64,000 nucleotides of DNA from Asticcacaulis solisilvae (lineage in GTDB: Bacteria > Pseudomonadota > Alphaproteobacteria > Caulobacterales > Caulobacteraceae), in NCBI RefSeq assembly GCF_017875235.1, contig NZ_JAGGMI010000002.1, positions 434,001 to 498,000 on the forward strand, written 5' to 3'. The first letter of the stretch is position 1, and each line of letters begins with the position of its first letter. The notes under the pieces were generated by a model. That model saw only the letters and a list, made by a program, of their open reading frames with translations, was not told the DNA's origin and made no database searches. Made by a program: the position numbers and the translations under genes. Shown here piece after piece: positions 27,651-37,814 of the stretch.

Positions 27651-28833
27651 ATGCCTTTTTGGTGGGCTTCTTCTGGCGCCATGACAGGACGGTTGACGCC
27701 CAGTAGTTCCACACGCCGCTCAGCAAGGCGGCGGAGACGCCCGACACGAACCAGTGCACACCCAGATACTGCTTCATCAGGATCGACAGGCCGAGGCTGA
27801 GGATCGCGCCCACGCCACAGGCGAAATAAAATCCGAACAGGCCGCGAATCATGGCCCAGCCCTTCAGGCGCTTGTCGCGGAAGGTAATCGAGTTGTTGAT
27901 GAAGAAGTTCCACGTCATCGATAACCAGATGGCGAGGCCGTAATTCGTGATGTCGTCCCAGTAGAGCGTGTAGCGATAAACGGGCAACTCGCCGCCGACG
28001 CGCAGGAACTCATGGCTGAGGATCAATACGGCCATATAGACAAACACGCCCGTGACGCCGACGCCGCCGAACAGCACGAAGCGCGCCGGCAGGAAGCCCT
28101 TGGTCGCCTTTTCCACCAGCAGCGCGCCGAGGTCGAGCACGACGCGGATATCCAGTTTGGACGTCCCGCCCTGGCGCTGGCGCAGCGCCGCCTTGATCTC
28201 GCCGAATCTAGGCTTGATGCTGGATGAGGCCGCGACATCGACCAGGATCTTGAAGCCGACACCGGTCAGTTTGGGGCGCGCCGACATGTAGTATTCGCGC
28301 GTCATCATGAAGCAGCCGCTCATGGGGTCGGTCAACGGCACTTTCAAAACCATGCCGGTGACTGCCGTCGCGGCCTTGGAGCCCAGGTCGCGGAACCAGC
28401 TGAGGCCGGTATCGGCGCCGCCGATATAGCGCGACACGCAAACCAGGTCCTTGTCGCCCTTCAGGATCATTTCCGCCAGGGCGCGAATGGCCGCCGGATC
28501 GTGCTGGCCGTCGCCGTCCATGACGCCGAGATATCGGCCATGGGCGATGTCCCAGCCCTTGATGGCGGCCGAAGACAGGCCGCGTTCGTCATAGCGGACG
28601 TGCAGGCGGACATTGGGGCGCGACTTGGCGACGTCCAGGACTTCCGACTGCGTCTGGTCCTGTGAATTGTCGTCAACCACGATGATTTCGTGGCTGATGC
28701 CTTTCAGCGTCGTGCAGATCTCGTCGATGACCGACCGGATAGCCGCGCCTTCGTTCAGTGTACAAATGATTAGGCTGAGATCGGGCGCAGGCCGGGCGCC
28801 ATCCGTCGCAGGGCGTTGTCCAACGTCGCTCAA
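27649..28833 (-). CDS. Polyprenyl-phosphate glycosyltransferase fused to GtrA-like membrane domain
   Basis: 394 residues. Residues about 18-245 form a GT2 domain of the dolichol-phosphate-mannose synthase type: LSLIICTLNEGAAIRSVIDE, IIVVDDNSQDQT, the DGDGQHDP metal site, and TDPMSGCFMM. Residues about 250-390 form a GtrA-like domain with four predicted membrane helices and a WNFFINNSITFRDKR motif. Such fusions make polyprenyl-phosphate sugars and help present or flip them across the inner membrane for envelope glycan synthesis. A TTG start with GGGAG six bases upstream is the best candidate. It is divergent from a GT87-like polyprenyl-phosphate-sugar-dependent transferase candidate, which suggests a shared pathway. 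Confidence 0.88.
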   Translation of the reverse strand: MSDVGQRPATDGARPAPDLSLIICTLNEGAAIRSVIDEICTTLKGISHEIIVVDDNSQDQTQSEVLDVAKSRPNVRLHVRYDERGLSSAAIKGWDIAHGRYLGVMDGDGQHDPAAIRALAEMILKGDKDLVCVSRYIGGADTGLSWFRDLGSKAATAVTGMVLKVPLTDPMSGCFMMTREYYMSARPKLTGVGFKILVDVAASSSIKPRFGEIKAALRQRQGGTSKLDIRVVLDLGALLVEKATKGFLPARFVLFGGVGVTGVFVYMAVLILSHEFLRVGGELPVYRYTLYWDDITNYGLAIWLSMTWNFFINNSITFRDKRLKGWAMIRGLFGFYFACGVGAILSLGLSILMKQYLGVHWFVSGVSAALLSGVWNYWASTVLSWRQKKPTKKA

Positions 28834-29059
28834 AAACCACTCCCAAATTCGACCCGGCCGGGGCCAAGGCTACCCCGCCCGGCCAAATTTGGTTCCGGGC
28901 AAACCGTTCCCTTAATGAGAAAGGTCCGGTTTTACAAGGTCAAAGGAATGCGGCAAAAAAACGCCGCCAGGCCGTGAAACGGCATTTGTGCACTGCAAGG
29001 AGTTGACTGCAACCCACTCCACGGCTTGAGTAATCGCAATATAGCGCTTGGAGTAGATT

Positions 29060-30301
29060 ATGGATGCCGTTAGCTGGCTTCGGTCAAAGACGCAAAACCG
29101 CTGGCTTTTCGGTCTCGTGGTGGTTTTCGCGATCGAGCCGACGCTGAGCGCCCTGACCAGCCGGTTCGGCAAGGGCGGCTGGTGGCTGGGAGATTTTGAC
29201 GCCGTCATATGCGGCGCATGGCGCGTCGCGAACGCGCAATCTCCCTATGTCGTTGACGCGCGTTGCCAGGGTCTGGAGGCAGCGGCGTTCGTCTATGCGC
29301 CTCAGGTCGCGCAAACCTTCGCGCCGTTGGTACAGGCTCTTGGCGCCTGGGGGCTGCACTGGGCCTATCTTCCGTTTCTTGCCGCGTCAGTGGCCACCTT
29401 GCTGTGGTACGCCGTCCTGCGCCCTATGCCGGAGGTGCCGCTGCACCTGAGGCTGATGGGCCTGATGGCCATTCGCGGCAGCCCGATCACTACCGGCAAC
29501 CTGGGTGCCGTATGTCAGGCCGCCGTTATTGGTGCGTCCCTGCTTGTCCGACGGGCACGCTGGCTATTTATTGCCGTCGTGGTAGTAGCGGCGACGATCA
29601 AGCCCTTCTTTCTGACGGCGCTAATCGTCCTGTTGTTCGAAGACCGGCCGTGGCGGCGCCGGCTGATCACCTTCGGTGCGGCGCTGGCTCTCGGAATTGC
29701 CACCTTCTTCGCCATGCTGACGGCTGCCGGACCGCTCGGCGAGGAATGGCGCGCCTTCATGTCCCGGATCGTCATGGATGAGCAGCCAGGGCGCGGGCTG
29801 TTCCTGGCGTACGCGGCGATGGGCCTGGACGCCGACACGCTGCTGGCCTACGTGCTTTATGGGCTATACGCCGCGGCGACGGTTACGGCGGGGCTGATTG
29901 TGGCTGAAGGCAACCGGTTGACCGGCGAAAACCGCGTCACCCTGGGCCTGGGCGTGGCACAAATGATCAATCCGCGCCTGTTCGAATACAATTACGACTT
30001 CTACCTGCTTTACCCAGCGATCGCGCTTGTGGTCATCGTGTCGCAGGGCTTGAGCCGGCGCGGTTTTACCGTCCTCAGTTGGATCTTCGTCGGCGGCATG
30101 GCCGCGGAATTCCTGATCAGTATCATAGGCATACAGTTCATCAGCGCCATTCCGCACGCCCTGATGATATGTCTCTCAGTTCTGATCGGCGCCGCCGTAC
30201 TGACAGCCCGTCAGGATCGTCAGCAGGTCAGAACGTGGGTCGCCCAGCCCGGCCTGGCCATGCGCCAGGCGGTTGTCGCCGTGATTACTGGACGGATTTA
30301 A
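29060..30301 (+). CDS. Multispanning membrane protein, GT87/DUF2029-like
   Basis: 413 residues with about ten predicted membrane helices. An early periplasmic loop has [19 protein letters not shown] and the [15 protein letters not shown] segment, followed by [20 protein letters not shown]. This arrangement is that of GT-C fold DUF2029 mannosyl/arabinosyl transferases, with the Asp-Phe-Asp near residue 45 in the usual catalytic place. It would use a polyprenyl-phosphate sugar donor, matching the divergently placed GT2-GtrA gene. Sequence-level similarity is loose, so this is a fold-level guess. GGAG six bases before the ATG. The 3' end overlaps valS by 17 bases. Confidence 0.65.
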   Translation: MDAVSWLRSKTQNRWLFGLVVVFAIEPTLSALTSRFGKGGWWLGDFDAVICGAWRVANAQSPYVVDARCQGLEAAAFVYAPQVAQTFAPLVQALGAWGLHWAYLPFLAASVATLLWYAVLRPMPEVPLHLRLMGLMAIRGSPITTGNLGAVCQAAVIGASLLVRRARWLFIAVVVVAATIKPFFLTALIVLLFEDRPWRRRLITFGAALALGIATFFAMLTAAGPLGEEWRAFMSRIVMDEQPGRGLFLAYAAMGLDADTLLAYVLYGLYAAATVTAGLIVAEGNRLTGENRVTLGLGVAQMINPRLFEYNYDFYLLYPAIALVVIVSQGLSRRGFTVLSWIFVGGMAAEFLISIIGIQFISAIPHALMICLSVLIGAAVLTARQDRQQVRTWVAQPGLAMRQAVVAVITGRI

Positions 30302-32978
30302 GCCGTTCCAGCGCCACGGCCAGCTTGGCCTTGCCGTTCTCGGCCTCGGACAGGCGCTCGCGGTTTTCCTCGATGACCTCTTCCGGCGCCTTGCGGACGA
30401 ATTCCGGATTGTCGAGCTTGCGCCTGACGCCGTCGATCGTCTTGTCGAAGTCGGCAATGCCCTTGGTCAGGCGCGCCTGTTCGGCCTTGAGGTCGATGAA
30501 CTCGGCGATCGCCAGGTGCGCCGTCGCCTCACCGGCAACGAAGGGCACCGAGCCGGCCGGCGCGCTGTCGGACACCTTGACGTCAGAGACACGGCCCAGG
30601 AACAGGATCAGGTCTTCGTGCGTGTTGATGCGCTGACGCGTGACATCGGAGGCACCCAGGAGGCTGAGCGGCACACGCGCCGAACCCGGCACATTCATTT
30701 CCGAGCGTATCGACCTGATTTCACTGATCATATCGACCAGCCAGTTAATCTCTTCGTCGGCTGCCGCATCAATGGTCGCGGCGTTGAACACCGGCCACGA
30801 CGCCGTCATCAGCATCCCGTCCGCACCCGTCTGCTGCCACAGCTCCTCGGTCAGGAAGGGCATGACCGGATGCAGCATGATCATGGCCTGATCGAGCACC
30901 CAGGCCGTCATGGCGCGGATTTCGTCGGTCGCCAATTGGTCGTCGCCGTTCAGGATCGGCTTGGCCAGTTCCAGGTACCAGTCGCAGAAAACGTTCCAGA
31001 TGAACTTGTAAAGCGCATTTGCGGCGTCATCGAAGGCGCAGGCTTCAAGCGCGGCGGTCACGGCGGCATTGGTCTTGGCGACTTCGCCCCGGATCCAGCG
31101 GCTGAGGGTCAGCCTGACGGCCGAAGGATCGAAACCGGCTTCGCGCTGGCACTCGTTCATCTGGCAGAAGCGTGTGGCGTTCCACAGCTTTGTGCCAAAA
31201 TTACGATAGCCTTCAATGCGTTGCTTAGCGAGTTTAATGTCGCGCCCCTGCCCCGACATGGCGGTAAGCGTAAAGCGCAGGGCGTCAGCGCCGAACTCAT
31301 CGACCAGCACCAGCGGGTCCATGACATTGCCCTTTGATTTCGACATCTTCTGCCCCTTGTCGTCGCGGACCAGGGCATTGATGAAGACGCGCTTGAACGG
31401 CGCCTCGCCGGTGAAGTGCAGCCCCATCATCATCATCCGGGCGACCCAGAAGAAGATGATGTCGAAGCCGGTTATCAGGGTATGCGTAGGATAGAAGCGC
31501 TTGAGGTCCTCGGTGTTTTCCGGCCAGCCCATGGTCGAGAATGGCCACAGCGCCGACGAGAACCAGGTGTCGAGAACGTCCTCGTCCTGGGTCAGTTCGG
31601 TCGCCTTGCCGTAGTGGGCGACAGCCTGCTCTTGCGCTTCCACTTCGCTCATGGCGACAAAGACGTGGCCGTCCGGACCATACCAGGCCGGGATACGGTG
31701 GCCCCACCACAGCTGGCGCGAGACGCACCACGGCTCGATATTGCGCATCCATTCGAAATAGGTCTTTTCCCAGTTCTTCGGCTCGAACACCGTGCGGCCG
31801 TCCTCGACCGCCTTGATGGCCTCCTTCGCCAGCTCACCGGCATTCACGTACCACTGGTCGGTCAGGTAGGGTTCGATGACCACCCCCGAACGATCGCCGT
31901 GCGGCACGACGTGGCGGGTCTTCTCGATGCCTTTCAACAGGCCGAGGTCGTCCATCTCCTGAATGATGCCCTTGCGCGCAATAAAGCGGTCTAGGCCGCG
32001 ATACGCCTCCGGCACCGTGTCGTTCAGGCGCGCATAGGCGTCCATGATGTTGATCGCGTCTAGGCCGGCGCGCTTGCCGACCATGAAGTCGTTGAAATCG
32101 TGCGCGGGTGTGATCTTGACCGCGCCCGAGCCCTTTTCCGGATCGGCATATTCGTCGGCAACGATCGGAATGCGGCGACCAACGATCGGCAGGGTGACGA
32201 ACTTGCCGACGAGGCCGGAATAGCGCTCGTCGTCCGGGTGAACGGCAACGCCGGTATCGCCCAGCATGGTCTCCGGACGCGTCGTCGCCACGACGATATA
32301 GTCGCGCGTCTCGAAGGTCTCGTTGCCCTCTTCGTCCTTGACCGGGTGCTGATAGGTGACACCGTCCGCCAGCGGATAGGCGAAATGGTAATAGGCGCCC
32401 TCAACCTCCTTTTGCTCGACCTCGAGGTCGGAGATGGCGGTCTGGAAGTGCGGGTCCCAGTTGACCAGCCGCTTGTCGCGGTACATCAGCCCGTCCTTAT
32501 GGAGTTGGACGAAGACCTTGCGCACCGCCGCCGACAGGCCGTCATCCAGCGTAAAGCGTTCGCGCGACCAGTCGCACGACGCGCCCAGGCGACGCAGCTG
32601 ACGCACGATCGTGCCGCCCGATTCGGCCTTCCATTCCCAGACCTTGGCGACGAAGGCGTCGCGGCCCATGTCGCGGCGGCCGACATTGCCATTGGCCGCC
32701 AGTTGGCGCTCGACGACCATCTGGGTGGCGATACCGGCGTGGTCGGTGCCCGGCAACCACAGCGCCGCCTTGCCGCGCATGCGCTCAAAGCGCGTCAGCA
32801 CGTCCTGGAGCGTGTTGTTGAGGGCGTGGCCGATATGCAGGCTGCCCGTCACATTGGGCGGCGGGATAACGATCGAAAAGGGCTCGCCCTCAGCCTTAGG
32901 CGCAAAGGCGCCTGACTCTTCCCACAGCTTATACAGGCGGGGTTCAACGGCGGACGGGTCGAAAGTCTTTTCAAGCAT
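30285..32978 (-). CDS. valS: Valine--tRNA ligase
   Basis: 897 residues, within the usual bacterial range. Class I synthetase charging tRNA-Val, with editing of threonine. The HIGH region [17 protein letters not shown] is at about residues 40-56, the editing domain has [19 protein letters not shown], and [14 protein letters not shown] follows. The KMSKS loop in [11 protein letters not shown] lies near residue 545, before the anticodon-binding domain. A C-terminal coiled-coil arm (about 830-897) is rich in Lys, Glu and Arg. Downstream of popZ but separated by a terminator hairpin. The 3' end runs 17 bases into the convergent GT87-like gene. Confidence 0.97.
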   Translation of the reverse strand: MLEKTFDPSAVEPRLYKLWEESGAFAPKAEGEPFSIVIPPPNVTGSLHIGHALNNTLQDVLTRFERMRGKAALWLPGTDHAGIATQMVVERQLAANGNVGRRDMGRDAFVAKVWEWKAESGGTIVRQLRRLGASCDWSRERFTLDDGLSAAVRKVFVQLHKDGLMYRDKRLVNWDPHFQTAISDLEVEQKEVEGAYYHFAYPLADGVTYQHPVKDEEGNETFETRDYIVVATTRPETMLGDTGVAVHPDDERYSGLVGKFVTLPIVGRRIPIVADEYADPEKGSGAVKITPAHDFNDFMVGKRAGLDAINIMDAYARLNDTVPEAYRGLDRFIARKGIIQEMDDLGLLKGIEKTRHVVPHGDRSGVVIEPYLTDQWYVNAGELAKEAIKAVEDGRTVFEPKNWEKTYFEWMRNIEPWCVSRQLWWGHRIPAWYGPDGHVFVAMSEVEAQEQAVAHYGKATELTQDEDVLDTWFSSALWPFSTMGWPENTEDLKRFYPTHTLITGFDIIFFWVARMMMMGLHFTGEAPFKRVFINALVRDDKGQKMSKSKGNVMDPLVLVDEFGADALRFTLTAMSGQGRDIKLAKQRIEGYRNFGTKLWNATRFCQMNECQREAGFDPSAVRLTLSRWIRGEVAKTNAAVTAALEACAFDDAANALYKFIWNVFCDWYLELAKPILNGDDQLATDEIRAMTAWVLDQAMIMLHPVMPFLTEELWQQTGADGMLMTASWPVFNAATIDAAADEEINWLVDMISEIRSIRSEMNVPGSARVPLSLLGASDVTRQRINTHEDLILFLGRVSDVKVSDSAPAGSVPFVAGEATAHLAIAEFIDLKAEQARLTKGIADFDKTIDGVRRKLDNPEFVRKAPEEVIEENRERLSEAENGKAKLAVALERLKSVQ

Positions 32979-32992
32979 GATGATCGATCAAT

Positions 32993-33023
32993 AAGAAAAA
33001 GCGGCGCACTGGTGTGAGCCGCT
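32993..33023 (-). terminator. Rho-independent terminator of popZ
   Basis: On the minus strand: stem AGCGGC (33023-33018), a loop with a small CAC/GTG pairing, stem GCCGCT (33005-33000), then TTTTTCTTAT. Lies 33 bases after the popZ stop and just before valS, so valS needs read-through or a promoter within about 20 bases. Confidence 0.85.
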
Positions 33024-33056
33024 CTCTTAACCTCTGAAGGTTGGGAAATCTAGGTT

Positions 33057-33617
33057 TTAACGGCGCGACTGACGAGCAATCCGCTCGACTTCGAGACGGA
33101 CCTGCTCCTCGACGATTCCTGGCAGGTTTTCGTCGAGCCACGCCTGCAGCAGCGGGCGCAGCAGGTCGCGCGTCACGTCTTCCAGGGTGCGGTCGCTGGT
33201 CGGAACCAGCAGCGCGCCGGTGAGCGATCCGAAGGCCGAAGCGGCCACCGACTCGGTGCGCTCGCTGACCAGGCCACCGGCAGCGGCGGGCGTCTTCGGT
33301 GCGGGCGCGGGCTTGGGTGCGGGGGCAGGCGCCGGCGCGGGTTCGAACGCGACCTCTTCCTCGGGTTCATAGGCTTCGATGTCACCGATCGAAACCGAGC
33401 CCTTGGGGGCTTCGTAGGTTTCGGTCAGCTCCAGCACATCTTCTTCGGGCTCGTCCTCGACCTCGGGCTCAGGTTCCGGCGCGGGCGCAGCCGCCACTTC
33501 CGGCTCGGGCGCGGCCTTGGCTTCGGCATCCTCCGGCGCGTCATCTTCCGAGATGATGCGGCGAATCGATGCGAGGATTTCTTCCATAGTCGGTTCGTGT
33601 GCGGATTGTTCTGCCAT
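33057..33617 (-). CDS. popZ: Polar organizing protein PopZ
   Basis: 186 residues, close to the 177 of Caulobacter PopZ. The protein forms a polymer meshwork at the cell poles that anchors the ParB-parS centromere and recruits polar regulators. The N-terminal client-binding helix MEEILASIRRIISEDD is at residues 11-26. A long acidic linker rich in Pro, Glu and Ala follows to about residue 115. Conserved C-terminal oligomerisation helices (LTGALLVPTSDRTLEDVTRD, then LLRPLLQAWLDENLPGIVEE) end the protein. This three-part layout is diagnostic and restricts the host to alphaproteobacteria with PopZ-type poles. Followed by a terminator. Confidence 0.95.
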   Translation of the reverse strand: MAEQSAHEPTMEEILASIRRIISEDDAPEDAEAKAAPEPEVAAAPAPEPEPEVEDEPEEDVLELTETYEAPKGSVSIGDIEAYEPEEEVAFEPAPAPAPAPKPAPAPKTPAAAGGLVSERTESVAASAFGSLTGALLVPTSDRTLEDVTRDLLRPLLQAWLDENLPGIVEEQVRLEVERIARQSRR

Positions 33618-33758
33618 TGTCTTATGTCTACTGCGAATCGGGTTCGGAAATTGAAGCCATCCGCAGGGGACACTTATTCGCGTTTTTTTTCAACTCTTAT
33701 CAGAACAGGCCGGCCCTGAAATTCGTGTAAGCCGCTAATTTTCTGTGGCCAAACATAA

Positions 33759-33788
33759 AGGGCGCGGAGCTTTTCCGCTCCGCGCCCT
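33759..33788 (-). terminator. Terminator of the TolC-like gene
   Basis: Perfect 12-base stem AGGGCGCGGAGC (33759-33770) and GCTCCGCGCCCT (33777-33788) around TTTTCC, 23 bases after the stop. On the minus strand it is followed by TTATGTTTGG, a modest T-rich tail. Confidence 0.8.
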
Positions 33789-33811
33789 GAATATTGGAAT
33801 GCGACCAGGCC

Positions 33812-35221
33812 TTACTTGCCGTCCGGCAGGAAGCGGGCGGCCGCGCCATCGACGGTCTGCACGACCGGCTCGATCGGGGTCCAGCCCTTGTTCCTGACCT
33901 TCTTGAAGTTGGCGTTCGGGTCGTACAGCTCGACACTGGCGCCAAACAGGGTCGGCGTCAGGTTGCCGGTGACCGACACCAGCTGGGCGGCGGCGACATA
34001 GGCGTTGCGCTGGGCATTGACGAGGTCAAGCTGCGCCGCGCGATATTCCTGTTCGGCATTCAGCACTTCGATATTGGTACGCAGGCCGACCTGCTGCTCG
34101 GTCTTGACGCCTTCGGCGGCAACGGCGGCGGCGCGGACCTGCTCCTGGTTCGACACGACCGCCGAGCGCGCGGCGATCATGTTCGACCACGCCTGCGACA
34201 CAGTCGACACGACCGTGCGGCGCGTTTCCTCGACCGTCAGCTTGGCGGCCGTTTCATTTTCCATGGCTTCACGGACACGCGAACCGTTCAGGCCGGCGCT
34301 GAACAGCGGCACGGTCACGCGCAGCCCCGCGGTCGTCTGCTGCTCGTCCTCGAAGCTGCCGAGCTGGCCGGACAGGCCCGACTGGGCCGAACTGACCGAC
34401 AGGGCGACGCGCGGGCCGAAGGCCGAACGGGCGGCCTTGACGCGGCTGGCGGCGGCGTCCGCCGCGAAGCTGGCGGCCTGCAGGTCCGGATTGTTGGTCT
34501 GGGCGGTGTCGAGCGCCGCGTTGAACGTGGCGGGCAATCCGGGAATTTCCGGCACCGGCTCAAGGGCGGTCGGCGCCTGGCCGACGATGGCGACATAGGT
34601 CGCACGGTCGCTGTCGAGGCGCGCCTGGGCCTGCGCGAGGCCGGCGGCCGAAGCCGACAGGCGGGCCTGGGACTGCGCCACGTCGGTGCGGGTCAGCTGA
34701 CCGGCTTCGAACTGGGCGGTGGTCTGGTCCAGCTGCTGCTTGAGGATATTGTAGTTGTCCTGGCTGATCTGCAGCGCTTCCTGGTCGCGGCGGACCGAGG
34801 TGTAGATGTCGATCACGTTCAGCAGCACCTGCTGCTCGATCGAGCGCAGGTCCTGCTGGCCCGCCAGGACACCCGACTTAGCCGCGTCGATCTGCGAGGA
34901 CAGGCCGCCGGTCGCGAACAGGTTCTGCGACGCCGAGAAGCTCAACCCTTGAGTCGAGCGCTGGTTACCCGCCGCGAAAGACTGGTCGTGGTCGTGATAG
35001 GTCTTGTCGAAGCCGAAGCCGACGTTCGGCCCCAATTGCGACCGCGCCTGGACGTAGCTTTCGTCCTGGCCGCGCTGCAGCGCGCGCGCGCGCGCCAGCG
35101 TCGGGTTGTTGGCATAGGCCATCGCGATGGCGTCCGACAGGGTCTCCGCGTAGGACGTCCCCGAGATGCCGAAAGCCATCAGCGACATCGCCACAGCTGA
35201 AATCAAAACCCGTTTGCTCAT
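33812..35221 (-). CDS. tolC: TolC-family outer membrane efflux protein
   Basis: About 469 residues, normal for TolC. Trimeric outer-membrane channel and periplasmic tunnel used by type I secretion and drug efflux. A signal peptide ends SYA near residue 25. Two structural repeats follow: SDAIAMAYANNPTLARARAL with GPNVGFGFD, and later ALDTAQTNNPDLQAASFAAD with GPRVALSVS. Coiled-coil stretches rich in Gln, Ala and Arg are present, and the GLRTNIEVLNAEQEYRAAQL segment is typical. In Caulobacter the homologue next to a PIMT-like gene serves S-layer export (RsaF); whether an S-layer exists here is unknown. The start is ATG 35221; a TTG at 35233 adds only four residues. No inner-membrane partners are adjacent. 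Confidence 0.92.
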   Translation of the reverse strand: MSKRVLISAVAMSLMAFGISGTSYAETLSDAIAMAYANNPTLARARALQRGQDESYVQARSQLGPNVGFGFDKTYHDHDQSFAAGNQRSTQGLSFSASQNLFATGGLSSQIDAAKSGVLAGQQDLRSIEQQVLLNVIDIYTSVRRDQEALQISQDNYNILKQQLDQTTAQFEAGQLTRTDVAQSQARLSASAAGLAQAQARLDSDRATYVAIVGQAPTALEPVPEIPGLPATFNAALDTAQTNNPDLQAASFAADAAASRVKAARSAFGPRVALSVSSAQSGLSGQLGSFEDEQQTTAGLRVTVPLFSAGLNGSRVREAMENETAAKLTVEETRRTVVSTVSQAWSNMIAARSAVVSNQEQVRAAAVAAEGVKTEQQVGLRTNIEVLNAEQEYRAAQLDLVNAQRNAYVAAAQLVSVTGNLTPTLFGASVELYDPNANFKKVRNKGWTPIEPVVQTVDGAAARFLPDGK

Positions 35222-35513
35222 GAAGCACCCCAAAGAAAGAAACGGCCGCGCCCTCAGGTGCGGCTCGTTGTATCCGAGCCAGTTCGTCGCGTCAGGAGAG
35301 TTTCAGAACCCTGCCCCGTCGCCCCGCCGCAAAATGCGTTACAAATGCAACCTGCCAGAAACGCCACACACCGGCCAGTTAAGCTTTTTTCATATTCCAG
35401 CGCTTTTGGCTGTCAGAAAAAGGCAACAACCGAAACCTTTAATCTCTTACCGACGCAACCGATAACAAATTCCAAACGCACCTGCCGGAAATGCTCGGTC
35501 CAGGGGACTATGG
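35222..35513. other. 292-base intergenic region
   Basis: Between the PIMT-like stop and the TolC-like start, both on the minus strand. It should hold the promoter of the efflux gene. I see no small gene, RNA or clear hairpin here. Confidence 0.5.
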
Positions 35514-36143
35514 TTAAAATTCGAAGCTCGGCGTCCGGGCGAAGCCGGGCAGCATCGACGGCGACGAATCAAAGACCTCGCGTTCGGAGAAGCCCGTTTC
35601 CAGACGGATATAAAGGCGGGCGCGGCCAACCGGGCCATCCCTGAGCACAACGCCCAGGCGTCCGCCGGGCTTCAGCGCCTTAAGCCACGCCGCCGGCATC
35701 TCGGCGACGGCGCCTTCGACGACGATGACGTCATAGGCGGCGCCGACCGGCGCCTTGAGGTCGGCAACGGCGGTGGCCACTTTCAGTTCCTTGAGATAGG
35801 GCTCGATCACCGCCATGGTGCGCGGGTCGCCTTCCTGGACCGTGACATTCAGGCCGACGCTGGCCAGGACGGCGCCGGCATAGGGCGCGGCGATGCACAG
35901 GGCTTTTTCGCCGCTCTTCGGCTCGACAGTCTGAAGCAGCTTGGAAACGTCGCGCGGCGCCATCAGCACGCGGCCCGGCGCAATCTGCGGCTCGACATCG
36001 CCGTAGGCACAGAAGGCCTGTGACGGCGCGCACAGCCGTTCGCGGGCGACGTGGCGCATCGCCAGCTGCAGCGGCGTATCGGTGACGTCGTTCACGCGGA
36101 CCTGCGATTCGACCATGTTTTGCCGTGCGGCGTGGAAATCCAT
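35514..36143 (-). CDS. PIMT-fold methyltransferase with altered SAM site
   Basis: 209 residues, resembling protein-L-isoaspartate O-methyltransferase. The N-terminus DFHAARQNMVESQVRVNDVT with RHVARERL, then GRVLMAPRDVSKLLQ and VIVVEGAVAEMPAAWLKALK, follows the family order. The glycine-rich SAM motif I, normally DxGxGxG, reads CIAAPYAGAVLASVGLNV, so SAM binding may be weak or lost. This divergent form is common directly upstream of tolC in alphaproteobacteria. True repair activity is doubtful; a structural or regulatory role is possible. Transcribed towards the TolC-like gene with 292 bases between them. Confidence 0.78.
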   Translation of the reverse strand: MDFHAARQNMVESQVRVNDVTDTPLQLAMRHVARERLCAPSQAFCAYGDVEPQIAPGRVLMAPRDVSKLLQTVEPKSGEKALCIAAPYAGAVLASVGLNVTVQEGDPRTMAVIEPYLKELKVATAVADLKAPVGAAYDVIVVEGAVAEMPAAWLKALKPGGRLGVVLRDGPVGRARLYIRLETGFSEREVFDSSPSMLPGFARTPSFEF

Positions 36144-36380
36144 GTGGACTGCCCTTTGAACTCGTAAGAGACCATAATACTGAACGGAAGGCGATTACAG
36201 GCTTTTTCAAGACTCGCCAAGCGGTTTGCGGCGCATAATAAAAGCCTTACGCAAAGGCGCAAGCTTTCCCACATGTTCTGAGGGCGCTATTTCGCCGCGC
36301 CGCCGGTTTTTCACAAAAAAACAGCATGGGGGAATTGCGGTGGCCGCTTTCATCTGATAGCTCACCCCCTTCGCTCTTGA

Positions 36381-36454
36381 GGCCTGATGGCGGAGCGGTG
36401 ACGCAGCGGATTGCAAATCCGTGAAGCCGGGTTCGACTCCCGGTCAGGCCTCCA
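36381..36454 (+). tRNA. tRNA-Cys (anticodon GCA)
   Basis: 74 bases with encoded CCA. Acceptor stem GGCCTGA/TCAGGCC, anticodon stem GCGGA/TCCGT around loop TTGCAAA, T stem CCGGG/CCCGG with TTCGACT loop. Cloverleaf complete. Confidence 0.97.
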
Positions 36455-36558
36455 CTTCCCTTGCATATTGACGTGTGGCCGCGCGTGCGGCACTGTGCCC
36501 GCATCGGGGCGCACGATATGGCGACGGCTTTTGAAGAGCCGGCGCGAGGGGATATTAT

Positions 36559-37530
36559 ATGCAAAAGCGTTTCTGGTTCGCCGGCGGCCTCATGGCTGCG
36601 GCCGTAGGCCTGTTTGTCATCAATTCATCAGAACTGGCGCCGAAACCGTCCGGACAACGGACGATCCTGGCGCATCGCGGCGTCTACCAGCGGTACGACC
36701 GCACGAACCTGAACCGCGACACCTGCACGGCCAGCCGCATGCTGCCGTCCACGCATGCTCTCCTTGAAAACACCCTGCCGTCAATGAAGGCCGGTTTCGA
36801 CGCCGGCGCCGACATTGTCGAGATAGACGTCCATCCGACAACGGACGGACAGTTCGCCGTCTTCCACGACTGGACCGTCGACTGCCGCACCGAGGGCCAC
36901 GGCGTCACCCGCGAACACACCCTCGCGGAACTTCAGGCCCTGGACATCGGTCATGGCTACACGGCCGACGGCGGCAAGACCTATCCCTTCCGCGGCAAGT
37001 TCAAGGGCCAGATGCCGTCATTGAAACAGGTACTCGATGCCTTCCCTGACAAGCGCTTCCTGATCAACATCAAGAGCAACGACCCAACGGAGGCCGACAA
37101 GCTCGTCGCCTATCTCAAGGCCAACAATCTGATGAGCCCGCGCCTGTCGGCCTATGGCGGCGACAGGCCGGTGGCACGGCTGCGCGAAATCGCCCCGGGC
37201 ATGCGCGCCTTCGGCAAGAAGACGCTGAAAAGCTGCGCCCTTAGCTACCTTGCCCTGGGCTGGAGCGGCCACATGCCCAAGGCCTGCCGGAATACGACGG
37301 TCTTCCTGCCGGGCAAGTTCGCCTGGCTGGCCTGGGGCTATCCAAATCGTTTGCAACAGCGCTTCCGCGACGCCGGCAGCGACATCTATCTCCTGGGCAA
37401 TAATAAAAACACCAACGGCGTCGAAGGCATAGACACGGTCGAGGCTTTAGATAGCGTCCCGGACAGCTGGCGCATGGGCATTCTGACCGATGAAATCGAA
37501 ACCATCGGCCCCGCTGAGAAACAAAAGTGA
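36559..37530 (+). CDS. Glycerophosphodiester phosphodiesterase-family protein
   Basis: 323 residues. An N-terminal hydrophobic segment (about 5-23) acts as signal or anchor. The TIM-barrel active site follows: TILAHRG near residue 38, LLENTLPSMKAGFDAGAD near 73, VEIDVHPTTDGQFAVFHDWT near 94. This gives the His-Arg, Glu-Asn, Glu-x-Asp and His set of the family, which hydrolyses glycerophosphodiesters to glycerol 3-phosphate and an alcohol in the periplasm. The segment NRDTCTASRMLPSTHA between the first two motifs is an insertion relative to short GDPDs. It starts 104 bases after tRNA-Cys. Substrate preference is unknown. Confidence 0.85.
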   Translation: MQKRFWFAGGLMAAAVGLFVINSSELAPKPSGQRTILAHRGVYQRYDRTNLNRDTCTASRMLPSTHALLENTLPSMKAGFDAGADIVEIDVHPTTDGQFAVFHDWTVDCRTEGHGVTREHTLAELQALDIGHGYTADGGKTYPFRGKFKGQMPSLKQVLDAFPDKRFLINIKSNDPTEADKLVAYLKANNLMSPRLSAYGGDRPVARLREIAPGMRAFGKKTLKSCALSYLALGWSGHMPKACRNTTVFLPGKFAWLAWGYPNRLQQRFRDAGSDIYLLGNNKNTNGVEGIDTVEALDSVPDSWRMGILTDEIETIGPAEKQK

Positions 37531-37634
37531 CGGCGTTATCCGAAGTCTAGAAATATTTACCCCTCGTTAAGGCAAATCATTCATGAACAGGGTGTCTTTG
37601 CTTTTTTGAAGACACCCACCATCACCAAACTTCC

Positions 37635-37670
37635 AAAGGCCCGAAGCTATTTCGGGCCTTTCTTTCGTTT
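37635..37670 (+). terminator. Rho-independent terminator
   Basis: Stem AAAGGCCCGAA (37635-37645), loop GCTAT, stem TTCGGGCCTTT (37651-37661), then CTTTCGTTT. Ends a transcript from the phosphodiesterase gene or a short one beginning near 37560. Confidence 0.9.
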
Positions 37671-37705
37671 AAGGCTGGCTTTCGTTTAAAGGCTGGCTTT
37701 CGTTT
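37662..37705 (+). repeat. 2.5 tandem copies of a 17-18 bp unit
   Basis: Unit CTTTCGTTTAAGGCTGG at 37662-37678, the same with one extra A at 37679-37696, and a partial CTTTCGTTT at 37697-37705. Begins in the T-tail of the preceding terminator. Slippage origin is likely. Confidence 0.85.
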
Positions 37706-37814
37706 CGGGGTGGGATTTCAGGAAAATTTGGAAAGCTGTGAATAAATTTCAGCTTTCAGCTTGCAATATGGGCGGGAGCCTTGCTATACGCCGCTCCTCA
37801 ACACGGCTAAGCAT

